Of a stretch of 64,000 nucleotides of DNA, positions 55,801 through 63,888 are shown piece by piece. The stretch's first letter is position 1. Every line of letters begins with the position of its first letter. Position numbers and translations under genes: made by a program. Source of the stretch: Rhodanobacter sp. (GTDB taxonomy: Bacteria; Pseudomonadota; Gammaproteobacteria; Xanthomonadales; Rhodanobacteraceae); the NCBI GenBank assembly GCA_024711345.1, contig JANJTA010000040.1:1-64000 (forward strand). The letters are read 5' to 3'. The notes under the pieces were generated by a model. It searched no databases. It saw nothing but the letters and a program-made list of their open reading frames with translations, and was not told the origin of the DNA.

Positions 55801-56012
55801 CGATCGGCTTCGGCATCGGCTCGGAAATGCGCCAGCCGCTCGGCATCGCCATCGTCGGCGGTTTGCTGGTCTCGCAGCTGCTGACCCTGCTCAGCACGCC
55901 GGCGATCTACCTGTGGAACCACGACCGCAAGATCCGCAAGGCGGCACGCAAGGCGCGCAAGGCGGAGAAGAAGCGCTTGAAGGCGCTGGGCGGAGCGCAG
56001 ACGGCCTCGTGA
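52842..56012 (+). CDS. RND efflux permease 2 (HAE1/MdtC-type)
   Basis: A 1056-residue paralogue of the preceding pump; roughly two residues in three match by eye over the first 250. It keeps RPVGTSLLALGLMLAGLWAY, GFVVDDAIVVIENIVRHMERG, RPITMTTLVAMGAALPLAIGFGIG and the second-half repeat; a shorter Gly-rich loop (LGGGGSGDKGG) is present at the same place. In enterobacteria such adjacent pairs (MdtB/MdtC) form mixed trimers; the same is possible here. No adaptor gene is adjacent. A Lys/Arg-rich tail ends the protein. Confidence 0.92.
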   Translation: MNIFAPLIRRPVGTSLLALGLMLAGLWAYLLLGVAALPSLDFPGVYVVASQPGASAQTMANTVLAPLERHLGRIPGVDEMYGNASEGQASVMVRFTFDRTADSAARDVQAAINAAAVDLPSGMPSPPQYFKFDTAQIPILFLTLTSTGLPQDELFDLADTMLKPAVAQIDGVAQVQVFGGTPHAVRIELDNGALAAKGLTTNDVANALRAANVTSPQGTLSDGHTQMTVSASDSLQTPAEFARLLISVKNGTPVRLSDVARVYAGQQDEYQAAWFNDARAVGLQISKRPEANAVATVEAIRARLPQLRASLPQNVTMTPVFDLTQTTKSALHEVQVALLISIAMVVLVMLVFLRRLRPTLIATLSVPLSLAGAFVVMWALGYTLNTLSLVALVLCIGFVVDDAIVVIENIVRHMERGEPPMQAALTGVREIGFTVISITLSLVAVFAPLLFGNNMLIMLLREFSVTLTAAVVISALVSLTLTPALCAWLLSHEPEHARQPGRIEQAVERFDRKLLHIYERALDWAMHHRRIMRWQPLTLLILTFVLGFAVAKTAGGTFMPDEDTGQLQVDISADANISPAELTARALAVAKIMQADPAVLDQLTMLGRDGGGGGAVGNNAQMFVDLKPRGSGPGERREGIKQVVERLSKQYDKLANVKVSVSAAQFLGGGGSGDKGGQYEFQLVSSNGGDLQPWVLKMVRQLRGMKEFRDVSSNFDQVGKQQLLKIDREAAARLHVGIGTIDSALYNAFGQRQVSQIYSDINQYAVVLSTGAAERVSPESLLDVRVRNEQGRMIPLSALAKIEPDISPLRVRHHNQLEAATISYNLAKDVTQDVGVKLVEQAAYAARLPAGMRVDFTGANQRLKQAQSNGMVLLLGSILAMYIVLGILYESLGHPLTILSTLPAAGAGAFLAMLVTQTQISLMAIIAVLMLIGIVKKNAILMVDFALVAERERGLPAPEAIREAALVRFRPITMTTLVAMGAALPLAIGFGIGSEMRQPLGIAIVGGLLVSQLLTLLSTPAIYLWNHDRKIRKAARKARKAEKKRLKALGGAQTAS

Positions 56013-56181
56013 TCCGGCATGTGGCGATTACGGATTAGCTTGCGCGGCGCCGGGGCCTGCTGCCGCAGTGCCAGGCTTGCAGTGTCGCGGGGTTTGTCGC
56101 ACTGTCCGGCGTAGTCATCCATCTGCGCCGTCGGCTTTGCCCGGCCGGCGCGGGGCCACATCGCAGGGCACACGAAGGCAG

Positions 56182-56658
56182 ATGGGCCAGAACCCCGAAC
56201 TGTTGCGCCGTTTGCTGCGCGCGAAGGACCGGATGGATGCGGCATCCCACGAGGCGTGGCCGGTCCGCCGGCTGGCGCAGGTGAGCGCAGTGTCGGCGGC
56301 GCACTTCGCGCGTTCGTTCCGGGAGGCGTTCGGCCTGCCGCCGCACCGCTACCTGCTCACGCGCCGGATCGAGCGCGCCACGGCGCTGCTGCGCGATACG
56401 GAACTGCCGGTCACGGAGATCGCGCTGCAGACCGGCTGGAACAGCGTCGGTACCTTCGGGCGGATCTTTCGCGACATCACCGGCCAGAGTCCGGGCGAGT
56501 TCCGCGCGCACCAGCGGGTGACCCCGCACGGGCGCGGGTGCATGCCGGAATGCATCGTGCGTGCCGTGCACCGGCCCGACCTCAAGAGCGCAGTTTCGGA
56601 GAAGCGGCGCCAGCAGGCCGCCCGTACAAAGGGGCTCCCACTCACGGAGGTTCCATGA
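56182..56658 (+). CDS. AraC-type helix-turn-helix regulator
   Basis: A 158-residue regulator with only the AraC DNA-binding domain: VRRLAQVSAVSAAHFARSFREAFG is the first helix-turn-helix, followed by PPHRYLLTRRIERATALL and the second ALQTGWNSVGTFGRIFRDITGQSPGEFR. There is no N-terminal ligand domain, so it may be unregulated or act with the VOC protein. It overlaps the VOC gene by 4 bases (ATGA). ATG at 56182 was taken; longer starts add Arg/Ser-rich sequence without similarity. Confidence 0.85.
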   Translation: MGQNPELLRRLLRAKDRMDAASHEAWPVRRLAQVSAVSAAHFARSFREAFGLPPHRYLLTRRIERATALLRDTELPVTEIALQTGWNSVGTFGRIFRDITGQSPGEFRAHQRVTPHGRGCMPECIVRAVHRPDLKSAVSEKRRQQAARTKGLPLTEVP

Positions 56659-57074
56659 CCCAAGGTGTCGATGTAGCCGGACTCTACGTCCGCGACCAGG
56701 ATGAAGCGCTCGCGTTCTATGTCGGGAAGCTGGGCTTTGTCGTCCATGCCGACGCGCGCAACGGCGATTACCGCTGGCTGACGGTGCAGCACCCGGAGCA
56801 GCCCGCGTTCCAACTCGGCCTGTTCAAGCCCGGGCCGCCGATGCACGACGCGGCAACCGCGCAGACGCTGTGCGAGATGGTGGCCAAAGGCGCGATGCCG
56901 CCGCTGGTGCTGGTGGTGGACGATTGCCGGGCGAGCTTCGAGCGACTCCGGGCGCTCGGGGTGGAGTTCACGCAGGAGCCGACCAGCCGCTACGGCACCG
57001 TGGATGCTGGCTTCCGCGATCCTTCCGGCAACGGCTGGAAGATGATCGAAGCCCGGGCGCAGGGGGCGGCATGA
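56655..57074 (+). CDS. VOC-superfamily (glyoxalase/bleomycin-resistance) protein
   Basis: A 139-residue protein with paired beta-alpha-beta modules: VAGLYVRDQDEALAFYVGKLGF and the second half LVVDDCRASFERLRALGVEF then AGFRDPSGNGWKMIEA. Metal-binding enzyme or drug-binding protein; substrate unknown. GGAGG precedes its ATG, which overlaps the AraC stop; its own stop overlaps the next gene by 4 bases. Confidence 0.87.
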   Translation: MTQGVDVAGLYVRDQDEALAFYVGKLGFVVHADARNGDYRWLTVQHPEQPAFQLGLFKPGPPMHDAATAQTLCEMVAKGAMPPLVLVVDDCRASFERLRALGVEFTQEPTSRYGTVDAGFRDPSGNGWKMIEARAQGAA

Positions 57075-57286
57075 GCGCAAGCCATTGGATCCGGCAGAGC
57101 CACCGCTGGCTGTCGATCGTGTTCACGCTCACCGTGATCGCGAATTTCGCCTGGCGCGGGATGAGCCCGCACGAACCACCGGCATGGCTGACCTACTCCC
57201 CGCTGCCGCCGCTGTTCCTGCAGTTGTTCAGCGGCCTGTACCTGTTCGGACTGCCCTGGACCACGAGGCGACGCAGCAGCGTTTGA
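57071..57286 (+). CDS. Small hypothetical membrane protein
   Basis: Not recognised. 71 residues: SIVFTLTVIANFAWRGM (about 15-31) and LPPLFLQLFSGLYLFGL (about 45-61) could span the membrane; short basic tail. ATGA overlap with the VOC gene makes it the third gene of this coupled operon. Confidence 0.65.
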   Translation: MSASHWIRQSHRWLSIVFTLTVIANFAWRGMSPHEPPAWLTYSPLPPLFLQLFSGLYLFGLPWTTRRRSSV

Positions 57287-57448
57287 TGCGCAGAGGCGCG
57301 CCGGGTCGGGCGGGTCCGGCTGGGCGCCGATGCAAGCAGGGGTCACCGTGTCGCTGCCGGAAGCTGCTGCGGCCAGCCGGTGGCCTCCCGGCTGTACACC
57401 CCCCGCGGACTTGCTAAGGTTGACCCCTTTCCACTGAAGGGACCGCCC

Positions 57449-58828
57449 ATGCGTTTGCGTCCGGCTGCCTTGCTCGCCCCGCTCGTGCTGTTGACCGCGC
57501 TGGCTTCGCCGCCGCTGGCGGCGGCCGAGCTGGCCATTCCGCCGATCCCATACCACCAGCGCACGCTGCCGAACGGGCTGCAGGTGATCAGCGTGGAGGA
57601 TCACGCCAGCCCGAACGTGGCGGTGCAGGTGTGGTACCACGTCGGCTCGAAGGACGACCCGCAGGGGCGCTCGGGCTTCGCGCACCTGTTCGAGCACCTG
57701 ATGTTCAAGAGCACGAAGCACATGCACGCCGAGCAGTTCGACCGGCTGACCGAGGACGTGGGCGGCGCCAACAACGCCTCCACCGGCGACGACGTCACCA
57801 ACTATTTCGAGGTGGTGCCCAGCAACCACCTGCAGACGCTGCTGTGGGCCGAGGCCGAGCGGCTGTCCAACCTCAACGTGGACGAGGCGAACTTCAAGTC
57901 CGAGCGCGCGGTGGTGCAGGAGGAATACCGCCAGAGCGTGCTGGCCAACCCGTACGGCAAGCTGTTCAACGCGATCGACCCGAAGTCGTACACGGTGCAT
58001 CCGTACAAGCGCCCGACCATCGGCAGTATCGAGGACCTGGACGCAGCCACGCTGCCGGACGTGATCGCGTTCCACCAGACGTTCTACCGGCCGGACAACG
58101 CCACCCTGATCGTCGCCGGCGATTTCGACCCGAAGCAGCTCGACGCCTGGGTCGACCAGTACTTCGGCTGGATCCCGAAGCCGGCCGCGCCGATCCCGCA
58201 AGTCACCGCGCAAGAACCGAAGCGCAAAAAGAACCTGCGCTACACCGTCACCAGCGAGACCGCGCCGCTGCCGGCGGTGGCGATCACCTGGCTGCTGCCG
58301 CCGGCGTCCGACACCGCCGACCGCATCCCGCTCCAGGTCGCCGCCGCGCTGCTGGCGCAGGGCGATTCCTCGCGGCTGTACCAGTCGCTGGTGTATCGCC
58401 ACCAGGTCGCGCAGCAGGTGGGCGCCGACGCCGACGGCCGGGTCGGCCCCGGCCTGTTCACCGCCTACGCGATTCTCGCCAGCGGCCACCCGCCGGCCGC
58501 GGCGGAGAAGCTGCTGCACGAGGAGATCATCTGGCTGGCCACCCAGCCGATCCCCGCCGCCGAGCTGGACAAGGTGAAGACCCAGCTGCTGACCGCCGAG
58601 CTGAAGCAGCGCCAGACCGCGCAGGGCCTGGCCTTCGCGCTGGGCCAGGCCGCGCTGATCGACGGCAGCGCGGAACACGTCAACACCGACCTGGCCGCGT
58701 TGCAGAAGGTCACCGAACAGGACGTGCACCGGGTGCTGCAGAAGTATGTGACCGGCGCGCACAGCGTCACCATCGACTACCTGCCGCAGCCTGCCGCAGC
58801 CGCGAAGACTTCGGGAGCCGCGAAATGA
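57449..58828 (+). CDS. M16 zinc peptidase, catalytic subunit, exported
   Basis: A 459-residue insulinase-family protease. Signal peptide residues 1-26. The inverted zinc motif HLFEHLM (HXXEH, residues 79-83) and the downstream Glu in ERAVVQEEYRQ are intact; LPNGLQVISVEDH and FYRPDNATLIVAGDFD are family marks. It should degrade peptides in the periplasm with the next gene as a partner. The ATG follows GAAGGGACC. Confidence 0.92.
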   Translation: MRLRPAALLAPLVLLTALASPPLAAAELAIPPIPYHQRTLPNGLQVISVEDHASPNVAVQVWYHVGSKDDPQGRSGFAHLFEHLMFKSTKHMHAEQFDRLTEDVGGANNASTGDDVTNYFEVVPSNHLQTLLWAEAERLSNLNVDEANFKSERAVVQEEYRQSVLANPYGKLFNAIDPKSYTVHPYKRPTIGSIEDLDAATLPDVIAFHQTFYRPDNATLIVAGDFDPKQLDAWVDQYFGWIPKPAAPIPQVTAQEPKRKKNLRYTVTSETAPLPAVAITWLLPPASDTADRIPLQVAAALLAQGDSSRLYQSLVYRHQVAQQVGADADGRVGPGLFTAYAILASGHPPAAAEKLLHEEIIWLATQPIPAAELDKVKTQLLTAELKQRQTAQGLAFALGQAALIDGSAEHVNTDLAALQKVTEQDVHRVLQKYVTGAHSVTIDYLPQPAAAAKTSGAAK

Positions 58829-60294
58829 ACCGCCGCAAGAATGCCTTCCGTCTGGTCGTCTTTACGGCCACTGTGATCGCCGCCGGCAACGTGGCGGCCG
58901 CCGAGTTTCCCGCCACCCCGCCCGCGCCCGGTCCCGCACCGGCGCTGAGCGTGCCGACACCGACCGTGCAGACCCTGGCGAACGGCCTGCAGGTGGTCAG
59001 CGTGCGCCGCGCCGGCCTGCCGCTGGTGACCGCACAGCTGATCGTGCGCAGCGGCGGCGAGATGGACCCGCCGGCGCTGGCCGGTCTGGCCGACCTCACC
59101 GCGAGCCTGCTGAGCAAGGGCGCGGCCGGCAAGAGCGCGCCGCAGATCGCCGCCGCCGCCGAGGCGCTGGGCGGTTCGCTGGATGCCGCCGCCGGCTGGG
59201 ACGAAAGCGCGGTCGGCATCACCGTGACCACGCCGAAACTGCCGCAGGCACTGAGCCTGCTGGCCGAGGTGGTGCGACAGCCGGACTTCAGCGCCGCCGA
59301 ACTGAAGCGGGCGCAAGCGCAGGCGATCGACGACCTGCGCCTGCTGCTGAGCCGGCCCACCGCGCTGGCCTCGCTGGCGGCCAGCCGCGGCGTGTTCGGC
59401 GAGGGCGCGTATGGCCATTCGCGTGGCGGCACACCGGCCTCGCTCGCGCGGATCGGCCGCGCCGACGTGCAGCGGCTGCACGCGGCGCTGTACCGGCCGG
59501 ACAACGCGATCCTGATCCTCGCCGGCGACGTCACCCCGGCGCAGGCGCTTGCGCTGGGGCAGGCCAGCTTCGGCGACTGGGCCCGGCCGGCCACGCCGCT
59601 GCCGGCGCGACCGGCGGGCAAGGCCGCCAGCCGCGTGCCGGCGGTGCTGCTGATCGACCAGCGTGGCGCCGGCCAGGCCGGCGTGGTCGCGGCACATGCG
59701 GCGCCGTCGCGCAGCGACGACGGCTACTACGTGGGCACGGTCGCCAACGCGGTGCTCGGCGGCTCGTACTCGGCGCGCCTGAACGAGGAGATCCGCATCA
59801 AGCGTGGCCTGTCCTACGGCGCTTTCAGCCGCCTGCAGCCGCTGCACGATGCCGGCTTGTGGCTGGCCTCGGCGCAGACCAAGAATCCGTCGGCGGCGCC
59901 GGTGGTCGAGCTGATGCTGGGCGAGTTCAAGCGTCTGGGCGACAGCCGCGTCGGCGACGCCGAGCTGGCCGCGCGCAAGGCCACCCTGATCGGCGCCTAC
60001 GGCCGCAGCCTGGAGACCACCACGGGGCTGGCCGACCAGGTCGGCCAGCTGGCCGTCTACGGCGTGCCGCTGGACGAGATCGGTCGCTACATCGCCAAGG
60101 TGCAGGCAGTGACGCCGAAGCAGGTCGAGAAGTACGCGGACAAGCACCTGGCGGCCGGTGCCGTTACGGTGGTGGTCGGCGACGCCGCGCAGTTCGCCGC
60201 GGACGTCCGCAAGGCGCATCCGCAGGCCGCGCTGCTGGAATCGACCGCGCTGGACCTGGACAGCCCGACCCTGCAGCCGGTGCTCGGCAAGTAG
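58825..60294 (+). CDS. M16-family protein, non-catalytic subunit, exported
   Basis: A 489-residue M16 relative with signal peptide (AAGNVAAAE). The site matching HXXEH reads LADLTASLLSKG, so zinc is not bound; family folds LANGLQVVSVRRAG, YRPDNAILILAGDV and LNEEIRIKRGLSYGAFS remain. Such subunits pair with an active M16 protease and shape the chamber. Coupled to the first gene by an ATGA overlap; ends at a strong terminator. Confidence 0.9.
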   Translation: MNRRKNAFRLVVFTATVIAAGNVAAAEFPATPPAPGPAPALSVPTPTVQTLANGLQVVSVRRAGLPLVTAQLIVRSGGEMDPPALAGLADLTASLLSKGAAGKSAPQIAAAAEALGGSLDAAAGWDESAVGITVTTPKLPQALSLLAEVVRQPDFSAAELKRAQAQAIDDLRLLLSRPTALASLAASRGVFGEGAYGHSRGGTPASLARIGRADVQRLHAALYRPDNAILILAGDVTPAQALALGQASFGDWARPATPLPARPAGKAASRVPAVLLIDQRGAGQAGVVAAHAAPSRSDDGYYVGTVANAVLGGSYSARLNEEIRIKRGLSYGAFSRLQPLHDAGLWLASAQTKNPSAAPVVELMLGEFKRLGDSRVGDAELAARKATLIGAYGRSLETTTGLADQVGQLAVYGVPLDEIGRYIAKVQAVTPKQVEKYADKHLAAGAVTVVVGDAAQFAADVRKAHPQAALLESTALDLDSPTLQPVLGK

Positions 60295-60320
60295 TTTTTC
60301 TCCAGCGCGGGCGGCACCCG

Positions 60321-60347
60321 AACCCCGGCCATCGTGCCGGGGTTTTT
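60321..60347 (+). terminator. Rho-independent terminator of the M16 operon
   Basis: AACCCCGGC pairs with GCCGGGGTT around a 6-base loop (CATCGT), ending in five T residues at 60343-60347; 27 bases after the stop. Confidence 0.9.
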
Positions 60348-60462
60348 ACATCGCGCGGGCAACAATCCGTTGCCGAAATCGCACCAAAGGAAAGCTGCGC
60401 CGGGCGTCGGCCATTTGTAGACTATGCGGTACATAAAAAGAAACCTGCCGCGAGGTTGCCCC

Positions 60463-60984
60463 ATGTCCCTTCGTCCCCTCATCCGCAGCGCGCTCGCGCT
60501 CGCCCTGGTCACCGCCGCGCTGCCTGCGACGGCCGCCCGCTTCGAGCTGCAGGCCGGCCGCAGCTATTCGAACAGCCACGGCGCGAACACCGCCTTCGTC
60601 GAGGCCGTGTTCGCGCCGCAGCCGCTGGGCCAGACCCGCTTCACCTGGGCGCCGGATGTCTCGCTCGGCTGGATCGATGGCCGCCACGTGGCGTCCGACG
60701 ACAGCCGCTACACCAATCGCGACTCGGTGGCCTTGCTGGCCGCCGGCGCGCGCTTCCACTTCGGCGAGGCCGGCGACTGGTATCAGCCGCTGTTCTTCAG
60801 CGAGCAGCTCGCCGTCACCAACCACACCACCCACGCACTCTCCAGCCACTACCAGTTCGTCAGCACGCTGGGCTGGCAGGCGAAGCATTTCAGCGTGGCG
60901 CTGCGGCACGTCTCCAACGGCGGGCTGCACCGTCCGAACACCGGCGAGACGATGGCGCTGGTCGGCGTCGCGTTCGATCTCTGA
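60463..60984 (+). CDS. pagL: Lipid A 3-O-deacylase (PagL-like)
   Basis: A 173-residue outer-membrane beta-barrel enzyme. Signal peptide residues 1-25. The PagL catalytic layout is present in RHVSNGGLHRPNTGETMALV: His149, Ser151 and Glu162, and the protein ends in a C-terminal Phe-containing beta strand (GVAFDL). It trims the 3-position acyl chain of lipid A, altering immune recognition and membrane barrier. GAGG precedes the ATG at 60463; an upstream ATG at 60424 lacks a site. Confidence 0.87.
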   Translation: MSLRPLIRSALALALVTAALPATAARFELQAGRSYSNSHGANTAFVEAVFAPQPLGQTRFTWAPDVSLGWIDGRHVASDDSRYTNRDSVALLAAGARFHFGEAGDWYQPLFFSEQLAVTNHTTHALSSHYQFVSTLGWQAKHFSVALRHVSNGGLHRPNTGETMALVGVAFDL

Positions 60985-60989
60985 GCTCG

Positions 60990-61021
60990 CGACGAACGGC
61001 TCCGTGCGGAGCCGTTCGTCG
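60990..61021. terminator. Bidirectional hairpin between pagL and emrB
   Basis: A perfect 14-base stem (60990-61003 with 61008-61021, loop GTGC) between the convergent pagL and emrB stops. It can end transcription from either side; no long T-run. Confidence 0.7.
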
Positions 61022-61043
61022 ATGCCAATGCGTGCCGGCGGCT

Positions 61044-62570
61044 TCAGTGGCCGCCGGAGACGGTGCGCGCCTTCGGCGTGAACGGCGGCTTGGCCAGCCA
61101 GATCACCAGCACCAGCGCGAGGAAGATCCAGCCCAGCGCGTGGAACACCTCGTTGAACGAGATCTGGTAGGCCTGCTGGGTGATGATGCCGTTGAGCACG
61201 CCGGCAGCAGTCTGCTGGTCGCCCTGGCCGATCTGCTGCATCGCGGCCTGCGCGGTCGGGCTGTAGGCGGTGATGTGCTCGGTCAGCTGTTCGTGGTGGG
61301 TCACCGCGCGGCGCTCCCACAGCAAGGTGGTGAGCGAGGCGGAAAAGCTGCCGCCCAGCGTGCGCAGGAAGGTGGCCAGGCCGGAGCCGGAGGCGATCTC
61401 GTTCTGCTGCAGGTCCGACAGCAAAATGGTCAGCACCGGCATGAAGAACAGCGCCACGCCCAGGCCCTGCCAGAGCTGCACCATCGCCACGTGGTAGAAG
61501 TCGATGCCGATGAAGAAGTCCGCGCGCATGAAGCAGGTCAGGCCCATCACCACGAACGCCGCCGCGGCCAGCAGGCGCAGGTCCATGCGCGGCCCGTACT
61601 TGCCCACCACGAAGGTCAGCAGCACCGGGATGATGCCCAGCGGCGCACTGGCGTAGCCGGCCCAGATCGCGGTGTAGCCGAGGTTGCGCTGCAGCCACAG
61701 CGGCACCATCAGCGCGATGGCGAAGAACGCCGCATAGCCGAGGATCAGCGCGATCGTGCCGACAGTGAAGTTGCGGTGGCGGAACAGCTTGAGGTCGACG
61801 ATCGGGTCCTTGTCGGTCAGCTCCCAGATCAGGAACACCGCGATGCCGATCGCCGCGACGATGCTGGTGACGATGATGAAGGTGGAGTTGAACCAGTCCT
61901 CGTCGTTGCCCTTGTCCAGCACGATCTGCAGCGCGCCCACGCCGACGATCAGGCTGACCAGGCCGACGTAGTCGATCTTCGGTCGCTCGGTCTGCTCCAC
62001 TTTCGCGCGCAGCTGGTTGGCCACCACCATGCTGGCGAAGATGCCGATCGGCACGTTGATGAAGAAGATCCACGGCCACGAATAGTTGTCGGTGATCCAG
62101 CCGCCGAGGATCGGCCCGGCGATCGGCGCCACCACCGTCACCATCGCCAGCAGCGCCAGCGCCATGCCGCGCTTGGCCGGCGGGTAGATGCCGATCAAGA
62201 GGCTCTGCGTGATCGGGTACATCGGCCCGGCCACCGCGCCCTGCAGCGCGCGGAACAGGATCAGCATGCCCATGCTCTGCGACACGCCGCAGAGGAACGA
62301 GGTCAGCGCGAACAGCAGCGTGCAGGCGGTGAACAGTCGCACCTCGCCGAAGCGGCGGCTGAGGAAGCCGGTCAGCGGCAGCGCGATGGCCATGCTCACC
62401 GCGAACGAGGTGATCACCCAGGTGCTCTGGTTGCTGCTCACGCCGAGGTTGCCGGCGATGGTCGGCAGCGACACGTTGGCGATGGTGGTGTCCAGCACCT
62501 GCATGAACGTGGCCAGCGACAGGCCGACCGTGCTCAGGGCCAGGTTGGGCGGGCGGAATTCGGTGGTCAT
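61044..62570 (-). CDS. emrB: EmrB-type MFS drug transporter (DHA2 family)
   Basis: A 508-residue proton antiporter with 14 predicted helices. TFMQVLDTTIANVSLP is motif D; FLSRRFGEVRLF is motif A; ALQGAVAGPMYPITQSLL and MVTVVAPIAGPILGGWITD are motif B and C. It expels hydrophobic drugs through EmrA and an outer-membrane channel. A REP pair separates it from emrA. Confidence 0.92.
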   Translation of the reverse strand: MTTEFRPPNLALSTVGLSLATFMQVLDTTIANVSLPTIAGNLGVSSNQSTWVITSFAVSMAIALPLTGFLSRRFGEVRLFTACTLLFALTSFLCGVSQSMGMLILFRALQGAVAGPMYPITQSLLIGIYPPAKRGMALALLAMVTVVAPIAGPILGGWITDNYSWPWIFFINVPIGIFASMVVANQLRAKVEQTERPKIDYVGLVSLIVGVGALQIVLDKGNDEDWFNSTFIIVTSIVAAIGIAVFLIWELTDKDPIVDLKLFRHRNFTVGTIALILGYAAFFAIALMVPLWLQRNLGYTAIWAGYASAPLGIIPVLLTFVVGKYGPRMDLRLLAAAAFVVMGLTCFMRADFFIGIDFYHVAMVQLWQGLGVALFFMPVLTILLSDLQQNEIASGSGLATFLRTLGGSFSASLTTLLWERRAVTHHEQLTEHITAYSPTAQAAMQQIGQGDQQTAAGVLNGIITQQAYQISFNEVFHALGWIFLALVLVIWLAKPPFTPKARTVSGGH

Positions 62571-62588
62571 CGGAACCAGTCGGTCGTT

Positions 62589-62664
62589 GTAGGAGCCCGC
62601 TTGCGGGCGATGCTCTTGCTCTGGATTTCCGGAACAGAAGCGTCGCCCGCAAGCGGGGCCCCAC
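62589..62664. repeat. REP pair between emrA and emrB
   Basis: TGTAGGAGCCCGCTTGCGGG at the left and GCCCGCAAGCGGGGCCCCAC at the right, slightly diverged from the other copies. It lies within the efflux operon and may lower emrB expression relative to emrA. Confidence 0.85.
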
Positions 62665-62676
62665 GGAGGTTTGGAA

Positions 62677-63879
62677 TTACTTGCCGCGGGCCATGTTGGC
62701 GTGGACGATCTGCGCGATCGTCGCGTCCGCGCTGGCCAGCTGCTGCCGGTAGACGTCGGTGCTGAAGGCGGGTTTGGTCGGCGACTGCTGCGACAGCATC
62801 GGGCCGTGCTGGTCGTGCAGGCTCACGTCCACGTTCAGCGACATGCCGATGCGCAGCGGATGTTTGTCCAATTGGGCGGGGTCGTCGAACACGATGCGCA
62901 CCGGGATGCGCTGCACGATCTTGATCCAGTTGCCGGTGGCGTTCTGCGCCGGCAGCAGCGAGAACGCGCTGCCGGTGCCCACGCCCAGGCTCTGCACCTT
63001 GCCCTTGTATTCCACCTTGCCGCCGTAGACATCGGACTCGATCGTCACCGGCTGGCCGATGCGCATGTCGGTGAGCTGGGTTTCCTTGAAGTTCGCGTCC
63101 ACCCACACGCCGCGCAGCGGCACCACCGCCATCAGCGCGGCGCCCGGCTGCACGCGCTGGCCGACCTGTACCGAGCGCTTGGCCACGTAGCCGTCCACCG
63201 GCGCGACCAACGTGGTGCGCTCGTCGTCGAGGAAGGCGGCACGCAGGCGCGCGGCGGCGGCCTGCACGTCGGGGTGCGAGGCGACCACGGTGTCGTCCAC
63301 CAGCACCTTGCTGGTCTGGTACTGCTGCTGCGCCGCGATCAGCGCGCTCTCGGCGCTGGTCAGCGCGTCGCTGGCGTGCGCCAGTTCCTCGGCCGAGATC
63401 GCGCCGGACCTGGCCAGCGCCACGCGCCGCTGGTAATCGGCGCGGGCCTTGTCCACTGCGGTCTGGCGCGCGGCCACGTCGGCCTGCGCACCGCTCACGC
63501 TGGAGTACAGCCCGCGCACCTTGCGCACGGTGGCGGCGAGGTTGGCCTTCGCCTCGGCCAGCGCCACGTCGGCGTCGCTGGGGTCGAGCCGCACCAGCAC
63601 GTCGCCGGCGTGCACCAGGTCGCCGTCGTCGGCGCCGATGCTGACCACGGTGCCGGGTACCTGCGGGGTGATCTGCACCACGTTGCCGTTGACGTAGGCG
63701 TCGTCGGTGCCCTCGTACCAGCGGCCGTCGAGGAAGTACCACAGCGCCCAGCCGACGGCGGCCAGCAGCATCGCGCCGCCAAGCAGGCGCAGCAGCAGGC
63801 CGCGCGGGTTCTTCTTCGCCGGCGCGGCGCCCGGGGTGCCGGCGGCGTCGCTCGAATCAGGAAGGGTCTGGCTGGACAT
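62677..63879 (-). CDS. emrA: EmrA-type membrane-fusion protein
   Basis: A 400-residue HlyD-family adaptor. One N-terminal membrane helix (LLLRLLGGAMLLAAVGWALW), a lipoyl-like domain split by a helical hairpin (QVPGTVVSIGADDGDLVHAGDVLVRLD; TTLVAPVDGYVAKRSVQVGQ), and a beta-barrel C-terminus. It bridges EmrB to the outer-membrane channel encoded just upstream, 9 bases away. Confidence 0.92.
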   Translation of the reverse strand: MSSQTLPDSSDAAGTPGAAPAKKNPRGLLLRLLGGAMLLAAVGWALWYFLDGRWYEGTDDAYVNGNVVQITPQVPGTVVSIGADDGDLVHAGDVLVRLDPSDADVALAEAKANLAATVRKVRGLYSSVSGAQADVAARQTAVDKARADYQRRVALARSGAISAEELAHASDALTSAESALIAAQQQYQTSKVLVDDTVVASHPDVQAAAARLRAAFLDDERTTLVAPVDGYVAKRSVQVGQRVQPGAALMAVVPLRGVWVDANFKETQLTDMRIGQPVTIESDVYGGKVEYKGKVQSLGVGTGSAFSLLPAQNATGNWIKIVQRIPVRIVFDDPAQLDKHPLRIGMSLNVDVSLHDQHGPMLSQQSPTKPAFSTDVYRQQLASADATIAQIVHANMARGK

Positions 63880-63888
63880 GGGGCTGCC

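Noticed and set aside
18871..62664. REP pairs considered as a CRISPR array
   Set aside because: The units are dispersed over 44 kb as single or inverted pairs, without regular spacers or cas genes.
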